A DNA stretch of 64,000 nucleotides from Lycium barbarum (lineage: Eukaryota; Streptophyta; Magnoliopsida; Solanales; Solanaceae): assembly GCF_019175385.1 (NCBI RefSeq), contig NC_083341.1:16438203-16502202 (forward strand), read 5' to 3'. Under the pieces are notes generated by a model, which searched no databases, was not told where the DNA came from, and saw only the letters and a program-made list of their open reading frames with translations. The position numbers and the translations under genes are program-made. Position 1 is the stretch's first letter. Every line of letters begins with the position of its first letter. Positions 45,750 through 57,133 of this stretch are shown in pieces.

Positions 45750-48325
45750 TCCTTAGAAAAGAGGATAAAGGTCTTTGTAAAGACTGCAAGGTCATTCCGG
45801 GTGAGAACCTTACGACCCAACATAAGCTTTTGGTGATGGATTTGGGGATTACGAGGAAGAAGAGGAAGAAGGTCGCGGATGACCTGCCAAGGATCAGGTG
45901 GGGGAGTCTGACTTTGTCGAGTGCCCAGGAGATGGGGGAGAAGCTGATGGCTATGAGGGCTTGGGAGAGTAGGGGGGACGCGAGCAGTATGTGGGATAGG
46001 ACGGCGAGCTGCATTAGGGAAACAACTAGAGATGTCCTGGGAGTCTCGTGAGGTCGCCGTGGTAGGCGACGTGGGGACTGGTGGTGGAATGGAGAAGTCC
46101 AGGGAAAGGTGGAAGCAAAGAAAGTGGCGTACGCGAGGTTGGTAGACAGCAAAGATGAGGAGGAGAAACGAACGAATAGGGAAAGGTATAAGATTGCGAG
46201 AAAGGAAGCGAAGTTGGCAGTTTCGGCAGCAAAAACGACATCTTTCGAACGTCTATATGCAGAACTAAAGGACAAAGGCGGGGATAAGAAGTTGTTCAGG
46301 CTAGCCAAGGTGAGGGAGAGAAAGGCACGGGACTTGGATCGAGTAAAGTGCGTCAAGGACGAGGATGGCAAAGTATTGGTAGAGGAAGCTCTCATTAGAC
46401 GGAGATGACAGTCATACTTCCATAAACTCTTGAACGAGGAAGGTGAGAGAGACATTGTGTTGGGAGATTTGGAGTACTCTGAGAGGCGTCGCGACTTTGG
46501 GTATTGTAGGAGTATAAAGGTAGAGGAGGTTAAGGGTGTTGTTCGCAGGATGCGCAGGGGAAGAGCTACCGGTCCTGACGAGATCCCTGGGGAGTTTTGG
46601 AAGAGTGCGAGCAGGGCAGGTTTGGAGTGGTTGACTGGATTGTTTAATGTTATTTTTAAGACGGTGAAGATGCCTGAGGAATGGAGGTGGAGTATGATGG
46701 TCCCTTTGTATAAGAACAAAGGTGATATTCAAAGTTGGAACAACTATAGAGGGATCAAACTGTTAAGCCACACTATGAAGGTGTAGGAAAGGGTGGTGGA
46801 GATGAGAGTGAGAAGAGGCGTGCCCATTTCAGAGAACCAGTTCGGATTCATGCCGGGACGCTCGACTACAGAAGCCATCCATCTTGTGAGGAGACTGGTG
46901 GAGCAGTATAGGGAGAGAAAGAAGGACCTGCACATGGTTTTCATTGACCTAGAAAAGGCTTACGACAAAGTGCCAAGAGAAGTTTTATGGAGATGCTTGG
47001 AGGCCAGAGGTGTACCTGTAGCGTACACTAGGGTGATCAAGGAAATGTATGAGGGAGCCAACACCAGGGTAAGGACAGTGGGAGGAGACTCGGAGTACTT
47101 CCCAATGGAGATGGGGTTGCACCAAGAATCAGCTCTTAGCCCATTTTTATTTGCTCTAGTGATGGATTGTCTGACGCGGCGAATTCAAGGTGAGGTGCCA
47201 TGGTGTATGTTATTTGCGGATGACATAGTCTTGATCGACGAGACACGCAGCGGAGTGAACGCTAAGCTGGAGGTTTGGAGACAAACTCTGGAGTCTAAAG
47301 GATTCAAGTTGAGTAGGACCAAGACAGAGTACATGGAGTGCAAGTTCAGTGACGTGACACACGAGTCTGGCGTGGAAGTGAGGCTTGGTACCCAGGTCAT
47401 CCCAAAGAAAAGAAGTTTCAAATATCTCGGGTCTATTATACAAGAAAATGGGGATATTGATGATGATGTCTCACATCGTATTGGCGCAGGGTGGATGAAA
47501 TGGAGGCTTGCTTCAGGAGTGCTGTGTGATAAGAAGGTGCCACTAAAACTTAAAGACAGGTTCTACAAAGTGGTTGTGAGACCGACCTTGTTGTACGGGG
47601 CAGAGTGTTGGGCAGTCAAGAGCTCTCACGTCCAAAAGATGAAAGTTGCGGAAATGAGAATGTTGCGATGGATGTGTGGGCACACCAGGCGAGATAGGAT
47701 TAGGAATGAAGATATCCGGGATAAGGTTGGAGTAGCATCAGTAGAGGACAAGATGAGGGAAGCGAGGCTGAGATGGTTTGGGCATGTGAGGAGGAGAGGC
47801 ACAGATGCTCCAGTGCGGAGGTGTGAGAGGTTAGCTATGGATGGTTTCAGAAGAGGTCGGGGTAGGCCGAAACAGTATTGGGGAGAGGTGCTGAGACAGG
47901 ACATGGCGCAGGTTCAGCTTATCGAAGACATGACCGTAGATAGGAGGTTTTGGAGGACTCAGATTAGGGTAAAAGGTTAGTAGGTAGTCGTTGTTTCGAT
48001 CTATAGTCTATTGCCCTTTGTTTCTTGCTACTATATGTGGTTTCTTGTACTTCGATTATCTTATTTATCTGTGGTAGCTACTGTTCCCTTTTTTTCAGAC
48101 TGTTTTATTGTGACTTATTCGCTTTCTTTAGTTTCATTTGCATTCTGCTTTGAACTGCTTGTGCTTATATAACCTTTCTCGTTGTGATTTCTCTTGAGCC
48201 GAGGGTCTTTCGAAAACAGCCTCCCTGTCTTCCGAGATAGGGGTATGGTCTGCGTACACTTTACCCTCCCCAGACCTCACATTGTGTGATTTCACTGGGT
48301 ATGTTGTTGTTGTTGTCGTTGTTGT
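45750..48325 (+). mobile_element. 5'-truncated RTE-clade LINE, 2576 bp
   Basis: It is bounded by an 18-bp perfect target duplication (45732-45749, 48326-48343). It carries the C-terminal part of an RTE ORF (45830-47980) and a 3' UTR ending GGGTATGTTGTTGTTGTTG, the tail shared by RTE LINEs and TS SINEs of Solanaceae. The apurinic endonuclease part is missing, so it is truncated. It inserted downstream of the CNOT9-like gene, on the opposite strand. Confidence 0.92.
45830..47980 (+). pseudogene. RTE reverse transcriptase, one frame with three stops
   Basis: A single frame runs for 2.15 kb with stops only at 46049 (TGA), 46406 (TGA) and 46784 (TAG). RT blocks are visible: [60 protein letters not shown], the catalytic FADDIVL (about 47214-47234), then KYLGSII and the C-terminal [10 protein letters not shown] and [12 protein letters not shown] typical of plant RTE proteins. 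There are no frameshifts. The endonuclease domain is absent, so the enzyme would not be complete even without the stops. Confidence 0.92.
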
Positions 48326-48343
48326 AAAGCTCTTTACAAGTAT
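48326..48343. repeat. Target-site duplication of the RTE LINE (right)
   Basis: It is identical to 45732-45749 and follows the TTGTTGT tail directly. Confidence 0.93.
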
Positions 48344-48785
48344 ATAGGGAATGGATTCTCTAAAGCAAGTTGGTTGAATTCCTTCCCAAGAATTTTGAGG
48401 TATGTTGCTATCTGTACATGCTAGTCAATGCTAGTCAATGCTTCACTCATTAGTGATATGGTCTATTTCCTCGGCAAGTCATATTGTACAATATCAGGTC
48501 CAGCATATTTGGAATCTCTGGATGTCGCTGCAAAGGCATAGGCGAAAATAAATAATTATCACGGCAAGCCCATGGAAGTAATATCAATTATTGCATCATG
48601 TTGTTGGTTGTTGAAGAAAGAAGCTGATGGACTCACACTAAGAAGGATGTGAAAAGTGTCGCCAGATAGCTGTGGAGGATAATTGTGAATCAATTCATCA
48701 TATACCCTGTATTACGAAGGGAGACCAAACAGTAATTCACCACCATTATTATGAAACCAGAGCAGCAGGAACAAAAAGAGTTTAC

Positions 48786-51700
48786 CCGCTTAACATTGAT
48801 TTTCGTGAAAGACACAGATAGCATTGAACAACATATTTTAGCGTCTGTAAACAAAGGCTTCTAGAAAGTTTGTCTACCAGTCGACGCAAGACTTGTACCA
48901 GTAACTGAACACGTTTGGGTGAATCACAACAATAGTTTAGCCCTGCCTCTTGCATCAAGATTTTCATAACTATGTGCGTTGCAGCCTGCACAGACATAAC
49001 AGTGGTTCCATTTATTAGACCCAAAGAAGATATAATCTGTCCATATCAGCAGAAAGCAATATAGTAATTCAGAACAAAAGTTGACAAAGTAGAAAAGTCT
49101 GCAAAGGAAAGTTTGCTTATCATGGCTCACTTTCAAATGAAGATATGCATTTTACTGCTTGACAAACTAAAATAGATTATACTATATATATGAAATGAAG
49201 AAGGATTTGGAGCGAGTGGGTGCCCATTGCTACGAAACTTGACAGGAGGGATGGAAAGGCAACCTGATAACAAAGAGGTGATGTCCTAAATAGTTCAAAG
49301 ACATGCACAGTGATACAAATATACTTTGGTCAGCAAAGCTCTAAAGAAATGAGGAATCAATGAGAAATAGTAGAAGATACACATCGACTCAAGTTGCTGG
49401 ATTCTTACATGAGAAAACTAGAAGAATGCAAAGAGCAAGAAAAGGGGATTCGACAAAAGGTTTATTCCAAAATAAACCAACTTACGCCACCCATCAATTA
49501 ATCTGATAACCATGTCCAAGTTCCAATAAGTCAGGCTCCTTGGTTCCCCTAGCTGTCAATTACTGTTCCACTCCAAGACATATACAATTCATGTTCTTGG
49601 TAAAGAAGCACAATATGACCACTTCATATTACCTACAAGAGATAAATATTTGTTTACAGAATGTTGAGAATTTGACAGGAACTGGCAGACCAACAGTGCA
49701 TTGTCGACTAGTTAATCAACTCTTTTGTTCAATCCTTTTCTAGAATTCCTTGGTTTCTCTATCAGCAAGATAGCATCACATAAGTACTTAATACAATGTT
49801 AAACACCACAAAAGGAATATTAATTTTGACAACTATAAAAAGGATCTCTCTAGCAAATGTTCACACTTCCCAAACTTCTAGTTTATTTCAAATAAGCACT
49901 GGGATTTCGGAAGAAGAAAGGAAGACCTCCACTAACTAAAGTAGTGACTTCAATAAATGATACTCCGTGTTGAAGAACAGATTGCTGCTCTAATATTGAC
50001 CAAAGTTATTTTCAAATTGATTAGTCAAACACAAACCACTATTCTCCAAAGTACTTTTTCCAAAAACACTTTTCAAAATAAGCAGATTTTGGAAGTTGGG
50101 TCAAACAGGTTATTAGTTTGACTAGGCACGAAGTTGAAGAATGTAAAGAACACTTTAGAATCTTGTGAGATGCTGTGATAGCATCCACAGTGGCATACCT
50201 CCGTTAAAGGTGGATGGGCTTCAATGGGAAATCAAGAAGATAATTATCGTGAAAGAAAATCCCAAGAATTGTGGCGACGACGTGACTAGATGCCACACAT
50301 ATTTTATTGTCCAAGTCCAAACTCAAAAGGAGGATGATTTGGACCCACATGAAGCTCAAAAGAGCTGCACATAGTGGCCCAAAGGATAGTGATAGGAGCT
50401 GCCACATGGAAGGACTAAAGGAGCCCAAAAGAGTTGACTCTACAAGCCCCAACAAGGACTGTTTTGCACGTGCAATTAGGCCCAACAAAGGGCTGGTTCT
50501 CACGCCCAAATGTGCAGAAAATAGGCATGTATTTTTGGTGTTATTTGGTTTAACTTTCCTTCGATTTTGTTAGCTAATTTTTAGGAAGAATTTTGGTATT
50601 ATTTTTACATGCTTTCCTAGTTTAATCCTAGTTAGGTTTTATTAGTTATTATTTCCATAAGAGTAGAATTCGACTCCCATTCTATTTGGGATAGGTTTCC
50701 CTTTATATAGGGTTGGATTTTGTTATTAAATATTATTATTGAAAGTTTCTCTATTTTACACCTTTGTGTGGTTACTTTGGATTTATAAGAACGATTCTTT
50801 TTAAGAGGTAAGATTAATTCGTACTTGATATCTTTGGTTCTTATTCGTAAATTAAAGAAGGTAATTAGTCTTATACTAATTATTGTCTCTAATTTCTTCG
50901 AAATAGGGGTCTAGATCACCTTTTGATATAAGTTCTTGAATTGACTCTATTAGTATCTTAATTAGTCTTAATCCGCTAATTTTGAATACTAAGACCAATT
51001 AGGGTTCTTATCACTTAATCTTGAAATTTGGGGATTTTATTCTTGAATTTCGCCTATCTTTATATTCTTGTCTTTAATCTTCATATTTTCGCTTCCGCAT
51101 TATAATCTTGTTTTGTTCAAATAACCCGATTCTTATCATGCTGACTCTTTCTTGATTTTGAGGACCAGCATCTACTTTTCTGTACCTCAAGCTCACCCGT
51201 GCATCTATTTTTGGCCTGTCTAACTGACCAAACTTTCTGCTCTTCTTCTAATTATGCTGGTCATCTCTTCCATTCTTCAACGTCCTATGTAATTTTTTTC
51301 CTCTGGAAGGGCCTTCTTGGCGAAACCCATCCTCTGCTTTGCTCTTGATGTGTGGTCTTTCATTCTCATAAATTCATTTAATAACTCCAGAATTCAAAAT
51401 GTTTACATATGAACTACATGTACAGAAGTTGAGCACAGTATGAGCATTTCTGATGATAAATCACGTGTATATTTATAATCATGTCGGAATAACGCTCTCA
51501 TAGAAGATGAAAATGAAATATTTTTGCAAAAGACGAAATTGTAGGCAGGCCTGACCTTCCCAGTCCGTGCATCACCATAATCCATGCAGTACAGGCACGG
51601 AGCAATGAGTTGTGAATCCAGAAAAAGGTTAAGAATTTCTGGCCCTTGTGGATCATCAAACTGCACAAGAAAGTGAATTCAGAACATCGTATTAGTACTC

Positions 51701-54700
51701 CTTAGGATAACTGCACAGAAACGTAAGATCAAGGGTCACATTACCATACATTAAAGTGAGTCTTTTCAGGAAATCAGATTTGTATTTTGATAAGTATTAT
51801 GCAGATTAGAATGTAGATGGAATTTACTTGCATGCAATTATTGACTTTCAAAAACAGAAGTGGAGAAGAGTCATGGCTTGATATTTCATGCATGAAACTG
51901 ATCTTAATGCATCTACAAAGTTTGCTGTAAGTATAAGGGAATTGAAAGACTCATCTTCTGCTGCATTAAGGGAAAATTAACTGCAGTAAAATAGCTTCTA
52001 ATATCAATGCAGTGCAGTTATTCATGCTAGACTAAACTCCGTTATTAAGTTTAATTACTCAACTTCTGGTCCAACTAAAAGAATACTGAAAAATCAATTA
52101 GTGAAAGCAATATAATGAGAACTAGTATATATTTGTTTTTAAGTTATATTATCACCTTTGCTAGGGCACCAATAAGATTCAAGCTGCTAAGCCTCACAAA
52201 TTCCTGAGGCTTCCCAGTTGTAAAAATTCTGAGAAATGGGTCAACGTAAAATGGTATGTTTGCTGCATAAAAAGAAAGTATTAGAAGAATAAACTACTTC
52301 TGAAATAACAGGAGCCAAGAACAATTTCCAGTTCACTCTGCACTCAGTCTACGATCCCTTTTACTTGTGCCCTTTCACAATCCACTAAGCAAATCAGGAG
52401 GGCAGAAGGAAGAGGATGAAACCATGGAAACCATTGAAAAAGTGCATAAAAGTCAAATGTTTGCAGGCACAATGTGCAAACAAACACAAAAATGATAGTG
52501 TTATGAACATTTACAGTTCATGTTTGGACTACATTAGAAGCAGAAACCATGGGAACTGTCAACCTTTTAAATTATTTTTTAGAAAAAAGAGGCACAGGCT
52601 AGGACGGACATATAAACGATAAAGAATAACATAGATGAAGAACTAACTTATGAAAAAAAGGATTGCACTGGGTACAATGTTCTTGTACGCATTCAGATAT
52701 GCCAATACAACTGTAGTATTGCAATAACACTTAGGTCAATGAAAAGGTAAAACAAAACTCGTCTATTTTAAAACCTATTAAGTTGAATCTGTTGTTTTGA
52801 TAGATATGTGCATACTCATTTGCATCTGTACTAATTTACTCACTTTTTAAGAGTAGATTAACAAAGATTTGGCATAAAATTCATTTTAGTGTGAAGCACT
52901 GAAGAATCACGCTACCTTTGATGAGCACTGTTCTTGCTTCTGGAAGAGAGGCCAAACACTGCACTCATATAGCCATAAAAGAGTGGTTGTTACATATCAC
53001 GAAAGAGGCACAAGGTGGTCAAATAGTAAACTACAATATGATAACATCAAATCCATTTTATGACTGTCATCCTCTTGATACCAGAGGATCACTGACTACG
53101 AAATCATCTATTCAGTAAGAAAATTTCACTTTGTGAGAATTATGTCTTGTGTGTAGTGTGTACAGTTTCCATGTAGCCATGAGCGGAAATCTTGTGTACA
53201 GGCTATATTCTTATAATTTTTCCCTTCATCTGCATTTTAAAGTTTAAACCCAATCTATTACTGCCTTCTAGCATTGCACTGCATGAATATTACTTCAAAA
53301 GCAATTATTCAATGAGTTTTACCTTTCCTGACGACACTCTGTACATATCACACTTGTATTATCCATAGAACTGAAGTTACTATGCAGATTTTAAACGCAG
53401 CTTGTTACTCATATTCCAGTGCCATCATCTAATTATACTGGTTGTGATATGAGGTATCCACGGAAAAATACAAACTGATTTCTGCATTTATGCTGGTATG
53501 TCAGTGTTTTATGGACATTTCAATGGGGGGAAAGGCCTAGGACCTTTATTCCTAGAAATGCTCCTCTTTCGTTCTCCTACGTTATGGTCATCAAATATTC
53601 TAACTCTCATGCACACATGAGATGCTATAACCTCTTATCATCTTAACATTAAAAAATCATGAGACCACGAGAAAGAAAGACAACATTCAGACTGTAATAG
53701 CAAATTATTATAACTTAGGTATGATTCTAATCTTTGATAGAGCACATTCTAGTCAAACAAGTTTTGAAACAAGAGCAGGAAGAAGATGCTGTTGAAAGCA
53801 TGCTTATTTTTGTTGAGTAAAACTTTTACATTTTTCTTGATAGCAAACATGTAAATATAAAATGCGTGGACAAGATGTAAAGTTGATGATACAAGCCAAA
53901 TCAAGGTATATGCAAACCCACAAGGAGAAGTACAGTGGTATAATAGGATATATTCATCTGAAGTACAGCAAAAGCATTACAAACTCGAGTTGATTCCGCC
54001 ATGGTGAGTGATGAGGTTAAAAACCTCGAGTACACTGCTGTTACTTCCTGAAGTGAAGAGAAAAGTTAAGCTTCACGTACACTGTTAATACTTCATGAAG
54101 TAAAGAGAAAAGGTAACCTTTGAGTGCACTTTTAATACTTCCTAAAGTGAAGAGAAAAGTTAAGCGCCACAAACTCGTAGCAATTTAGAGCTCCTAGTTC
54201 ATCTACGTCTTTTGCCATAACATTGGATGTATATGGCTTATCTTGAGCAGCAAACCAAAATTGGGAAGCAACAGAGTTTGTGTGAAAGAGCTACAACAGT
54301 CCAGGTCATCAAGTGATGAAGGTAAAAAATAAAAATAAAAAAAGGTTATCAGGTTTGTTATAAGCTAATTGCTGATGTCTCCTGCTCCCTGCCTGAAGAC
54401 TAAGTGCCTCACGCGTTTGTTTTTTGCTACTTAGAGAAAAGGCTTCATATGGATTCATTGACATGAAATCATGTTTTTGAACAAACCCTATCAGTTTCGA
54501 ATCTTAATTTCAATGTGCAAGGCTCATTGCAACCATCTTCAATCTATTTCAAATCCTACTGTTTTATAAATCTCATGAAAAATTACTGTTCTGGCTATAT
54601 GACCAGAACGTGTGGACCTTAAATCATTTCTATATTCAATTTCACACATCCCAGAAAAATAATTTAGAAATTCAGACCCAAATACAACCAAAGAGTTAAC

Positions 54701-57133
54701 TTACAATGAAGCAACTCGAATGAATATCATGAGCATAATAACATATAAAGGTCAACTAAATGATAAAGTTCTAAAAAAAGATTTGCGATTTTCGTAGTTA
54801 TCAACTCTAAAAAAATCTCAGAGTCTGGAAATAAAATGCACATAGTTTATTCTAGTGAAGAACTGATAAGCTCCCTAAAAATGGAATATAACAAGAGTAA
54901 AGACAGCCTCAAAGGGATCAACGACTAAACTCAAACTACCAGTTTCTTTTACATCTCCCTTTCTCTCATTGAAGACAACGGTACGCAGTTGGCCATTTTT
55001 GTCAAATACTAGCAAGCTATAAAGAAAATTTCCAGTTGAACCATTTCTCACAAACAGAAATTTAATTCAAGAAGTTCTACTTTTGCATTGCTGTTAAGCG
55101 TTTACATCTGCAAAGTGAATACATTTCTTCTTAGCAAGAACATCTGCAAAATGATAAAACAGCTGTCTAGAAACTTTCATTTGATAAGCTAACTTAGATA
55201 TTTTGGAATGGAAAGTCAAATAACATATTTATGTAATTGAGTTCACTTTGCATAATTCAGTTTCTGTATTATATTTGATGTCAATACATTTAGTATAGGA
55301 AACCAATAAATAAATGTCTAGCTCACAGTTGCCTCTCCTACAGATCAAGGTACAAAATTCAAAAAGTCAAAAATGTAGTTGACAAAGAAATTGACAAAAA
55401 TTAAAAGAGGTATACCTGTACAAGTATGTAGACTGTATTTAAGGAGCACCACAACTGCCAAGCGACATGGATGCAATTTCCTTCCCTCTAATAAAATATA
55501 AAAGAATTTAGCATCTTAGAAAAAAAGATTCTGGACATGCACAAATTCAGAAGTGACAGACAGGAAAGATGAGGGATGAAGCACAAGGTAATTGGGGGAA
55601 AAAAAGATGGTCACCTTATCCTTTATCAAGATGAACCGCATTAAAGTTAACCTTATTTTAGTTGATTAATTTATTATGCTTTATTTTGTAAGTAGTATCA
55701 AATTAACCATACAAAATGAGGAAGATGCCAATCTGTTCTTTATCTTAAGGAGAAATCAGGATTCCACAGTGTGTTCTGCTTGACCTATACAAAGTTGGCA
55801 CAATTGTAGAAACTATGGGTGTGTTCGCTATGGAGGAAAACATTTTCCAACGATTTTCCCATGGTCGGTTGGTCAGAATTTTTGGAGAACATTTGATTTA
55901 GGACAACAAGTTCCTTAAAAATGAGGAAAATGAATTACCTAGCGGAAGTAGCGAAAACAACTCCCACAAGTGGGCATTCCACTTTGATTGTGTCCTCTCC
56001 ACCCTCCAACATACCTCAGCCCCACCCCTCCACCCCCGTAGCACCCATCCCCTCCACCCCACACCCCTATCCCTACTCCCTCCCTCACCTCCCATATACT
56101 TATATACCAAACATAAGAAAGTAAGTAAGAACTCACTTATTTTCTTGGAAAACATTCATCCCCAACACACCCTATGTATGTTTACTGAGTTTATACTCAT
56201 TTCCACATACTAATTGTAGATTAAAAAACTTGATACAATATATATATATATGTCAACATACATTCAAACTCAAACAAATTCATCCATCACTAAAATTACA
56301 CAGATGAATATACACAGGCCAACTTGTTCGCAATTGAACTACAATCAATGGGCATTACAGGAGATATATAGCTTTGTTTTCGATTTAAGAAACTTGCTAC
56401 TATATACATATATCAGCATACATTTAAAACTGATCAAACCAATTGATCCCCAACCCACCTCCCCCATACCTGCTTACCCCACCCACACCCACACTCAACT
56501 CCTTCACCTCTCCCGCCTCCCCCCTCCGCCACCCACACCCACACCCACATCCAACCCCTTCACCCCACACCCCACACCCAACCCCTTCACACCCCCCACC
56601 CACGCAACACCCGCACCCACATCCAACCCCTTCACTACCCCCCCCCCCCCCTAAAAACCAACCACCCAACACCTGCACCCACATCCAACCCCGTACCCCA
56701 CCTACCCCCCACCATGATATGTTGCACTCTTAATTCAAATGACATTTTGCAACTTGCATACCGAACACCAGAAAATGAGTAGCAAAAATCACTTATTTTC
56801 CAAGAAAATATTTTCTTGGAAAACATTTCCATCGTACCAAACACACCCTTAGTTGATTACTTAAAATATATATACACACACACGTTACATGAGGAAATAG
56901 ACCAACTTGTTCGTAATTGAACTACAATCAATGGGGGCATTACAGGACATGTATACATATATAGCTTTGTTTCCAAGAACTCAAAATTTGTAAAAGAAAA
57001 GACTGATCCTATAATTAACAACTTATTAAGTTAAGTTGCATGCCTGTTTGATGAAATTGTTGAGATGAAGCAGAACATCACCACGAATATTATCTTCACC
57101 AAGATATCTAATCCACTGCTCTAGCGAGGCCAT
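48786..57133 (-). CDS. Divergent CNOT9/RCD1-like gene (CCR4-NOT subunit family), 3' end unresolved
   Basis: CNOT9 (RCD1/CAF40) is an armadillo-repeat subunit of the CCR4-NOT deadenylase. Exons, 5' to 3' on the minus strand: 57133-57044, 55487-55416, 54047-53958, 52958-52916, 52262-52156, 51660-51556, 48985-48786. They align in order with known CNOT9: LEQWIRYLGEDNIRGDVLLHL; VAWQLWCSLNTVYILVQ; STRVCNAFAVLQ; CLASLPEARTVLIK; ANIPFYVDPFLRIF...RLSSLNLIGALAK; FDDPQGPEILNLFL; and ATHIVMKILMQEAGLNYCC ... TLKYVVQCYLCLSRKS. Exon phases match throughout (about 235 aa) without stops. Identity is low, so it is a diverged paralogue or decaying copy. Two donors are non-canonical (GC after exon 1, AT after exon 3). 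The last exon after the GTAAAC donor at 48785 is not assigned; candidate acceptors are CTCCACAG near 48670 and CCTTTGCAG near 48535. A uATG at 57164 opens a short overlapping frame. Confidence 0.75.
50176..51138 (+). mobile_element. Solo LTR, 963 bp, in CNOT9-like intron 6
   Basis: It starts TGATAGCATCC and ends GATTCTTATCA, giving TG...CA ends with short inverted repeats (TGATAGC/TGATAAG). It is flanked by a perfect 5-bp duplication TGCTG (50171-50175, 51139-51143). A TATA-like CTTTATATAGGG lies at about 50701. Plus orientation is inferred from this TATA box. There is no coding or primer-binding site, so it is a solo LTR; I cannot assign the superfamily. Confidence 0.82.
54042..54180. repeat. 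47-bp tandem repeat, ~3 copies, abutting a splice acceptor
   Basis: Units start at 54042, 54089 and 54136 with TACTTCCTGAAGTGAAGAGA or close variants and share GAGAAAAG(T/G)TAA. The first unit includes the acceptor and the first six bases of exon 3 of the CNOT9-like gene (minus strand), so the array repeats the acceptor region upstream in the intron. Confidence 0.9.
55817..56172. mobile_element. MITE with GGGTGTGTT terminal inverted repeats
   Basis: The left end GGGTGTGTTCG and the right end CCCCAACACACCC are inverted. The subterminal GAGGAAAACATTTTCC and TTTTCTTGGAAAACATTC also pair. Both flanks carry TAT. The middle is C-rich low-complexity sequence. It lies in intron 1 of the CNOT9-like gene. 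Confidence 0.7.
56430..56848. mobile_element. Second, partial member of the same MITE family
   Basis: The right end TTTTCTTGGAAAACATTTCC...CCAAACACACCC matches the right end of the copy at 55817-56172, and the middle is again C-rich. The left terminus is not found. Confidence 0.5.
56440..56720. repeat. C/A-rich low-complexity tract
   Basis: It is made of repeated CCCACACCCACA and CATCCAACCCCTTCAC modules with a C run at 56639-56651. The long Pro- and Gly-rich reading frames here are composition artefacts. Confidence 0.9.

Noticed and set aside
45727..46719. 330-codon minus-strand frame
   Set aside because: Shadow of the RTE reverse transcriptase frame on the plus strand, which has clear RT motifs; it also crosses the LINE boundary.
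48470..48700. Terminal exon of the CNOT9-like gene
   Set aside because: Two acceptors (CCTTTGCAG near 48535, CTCCACAG near 48670) were tried; neither gives residues resembling the family C-terminus in the required phase, so no exon is called.
49985..50110. Possible MITE related to 18245-18596
   Set aside because: Only short stretches resemble it and no inverted termini or duplication could be placed.
56250..56733. Pro-rich and Gly-rich frames on both strands
   Set aside because: C/A-rich low-complexity DNA gives open frames on both strands without domain content.
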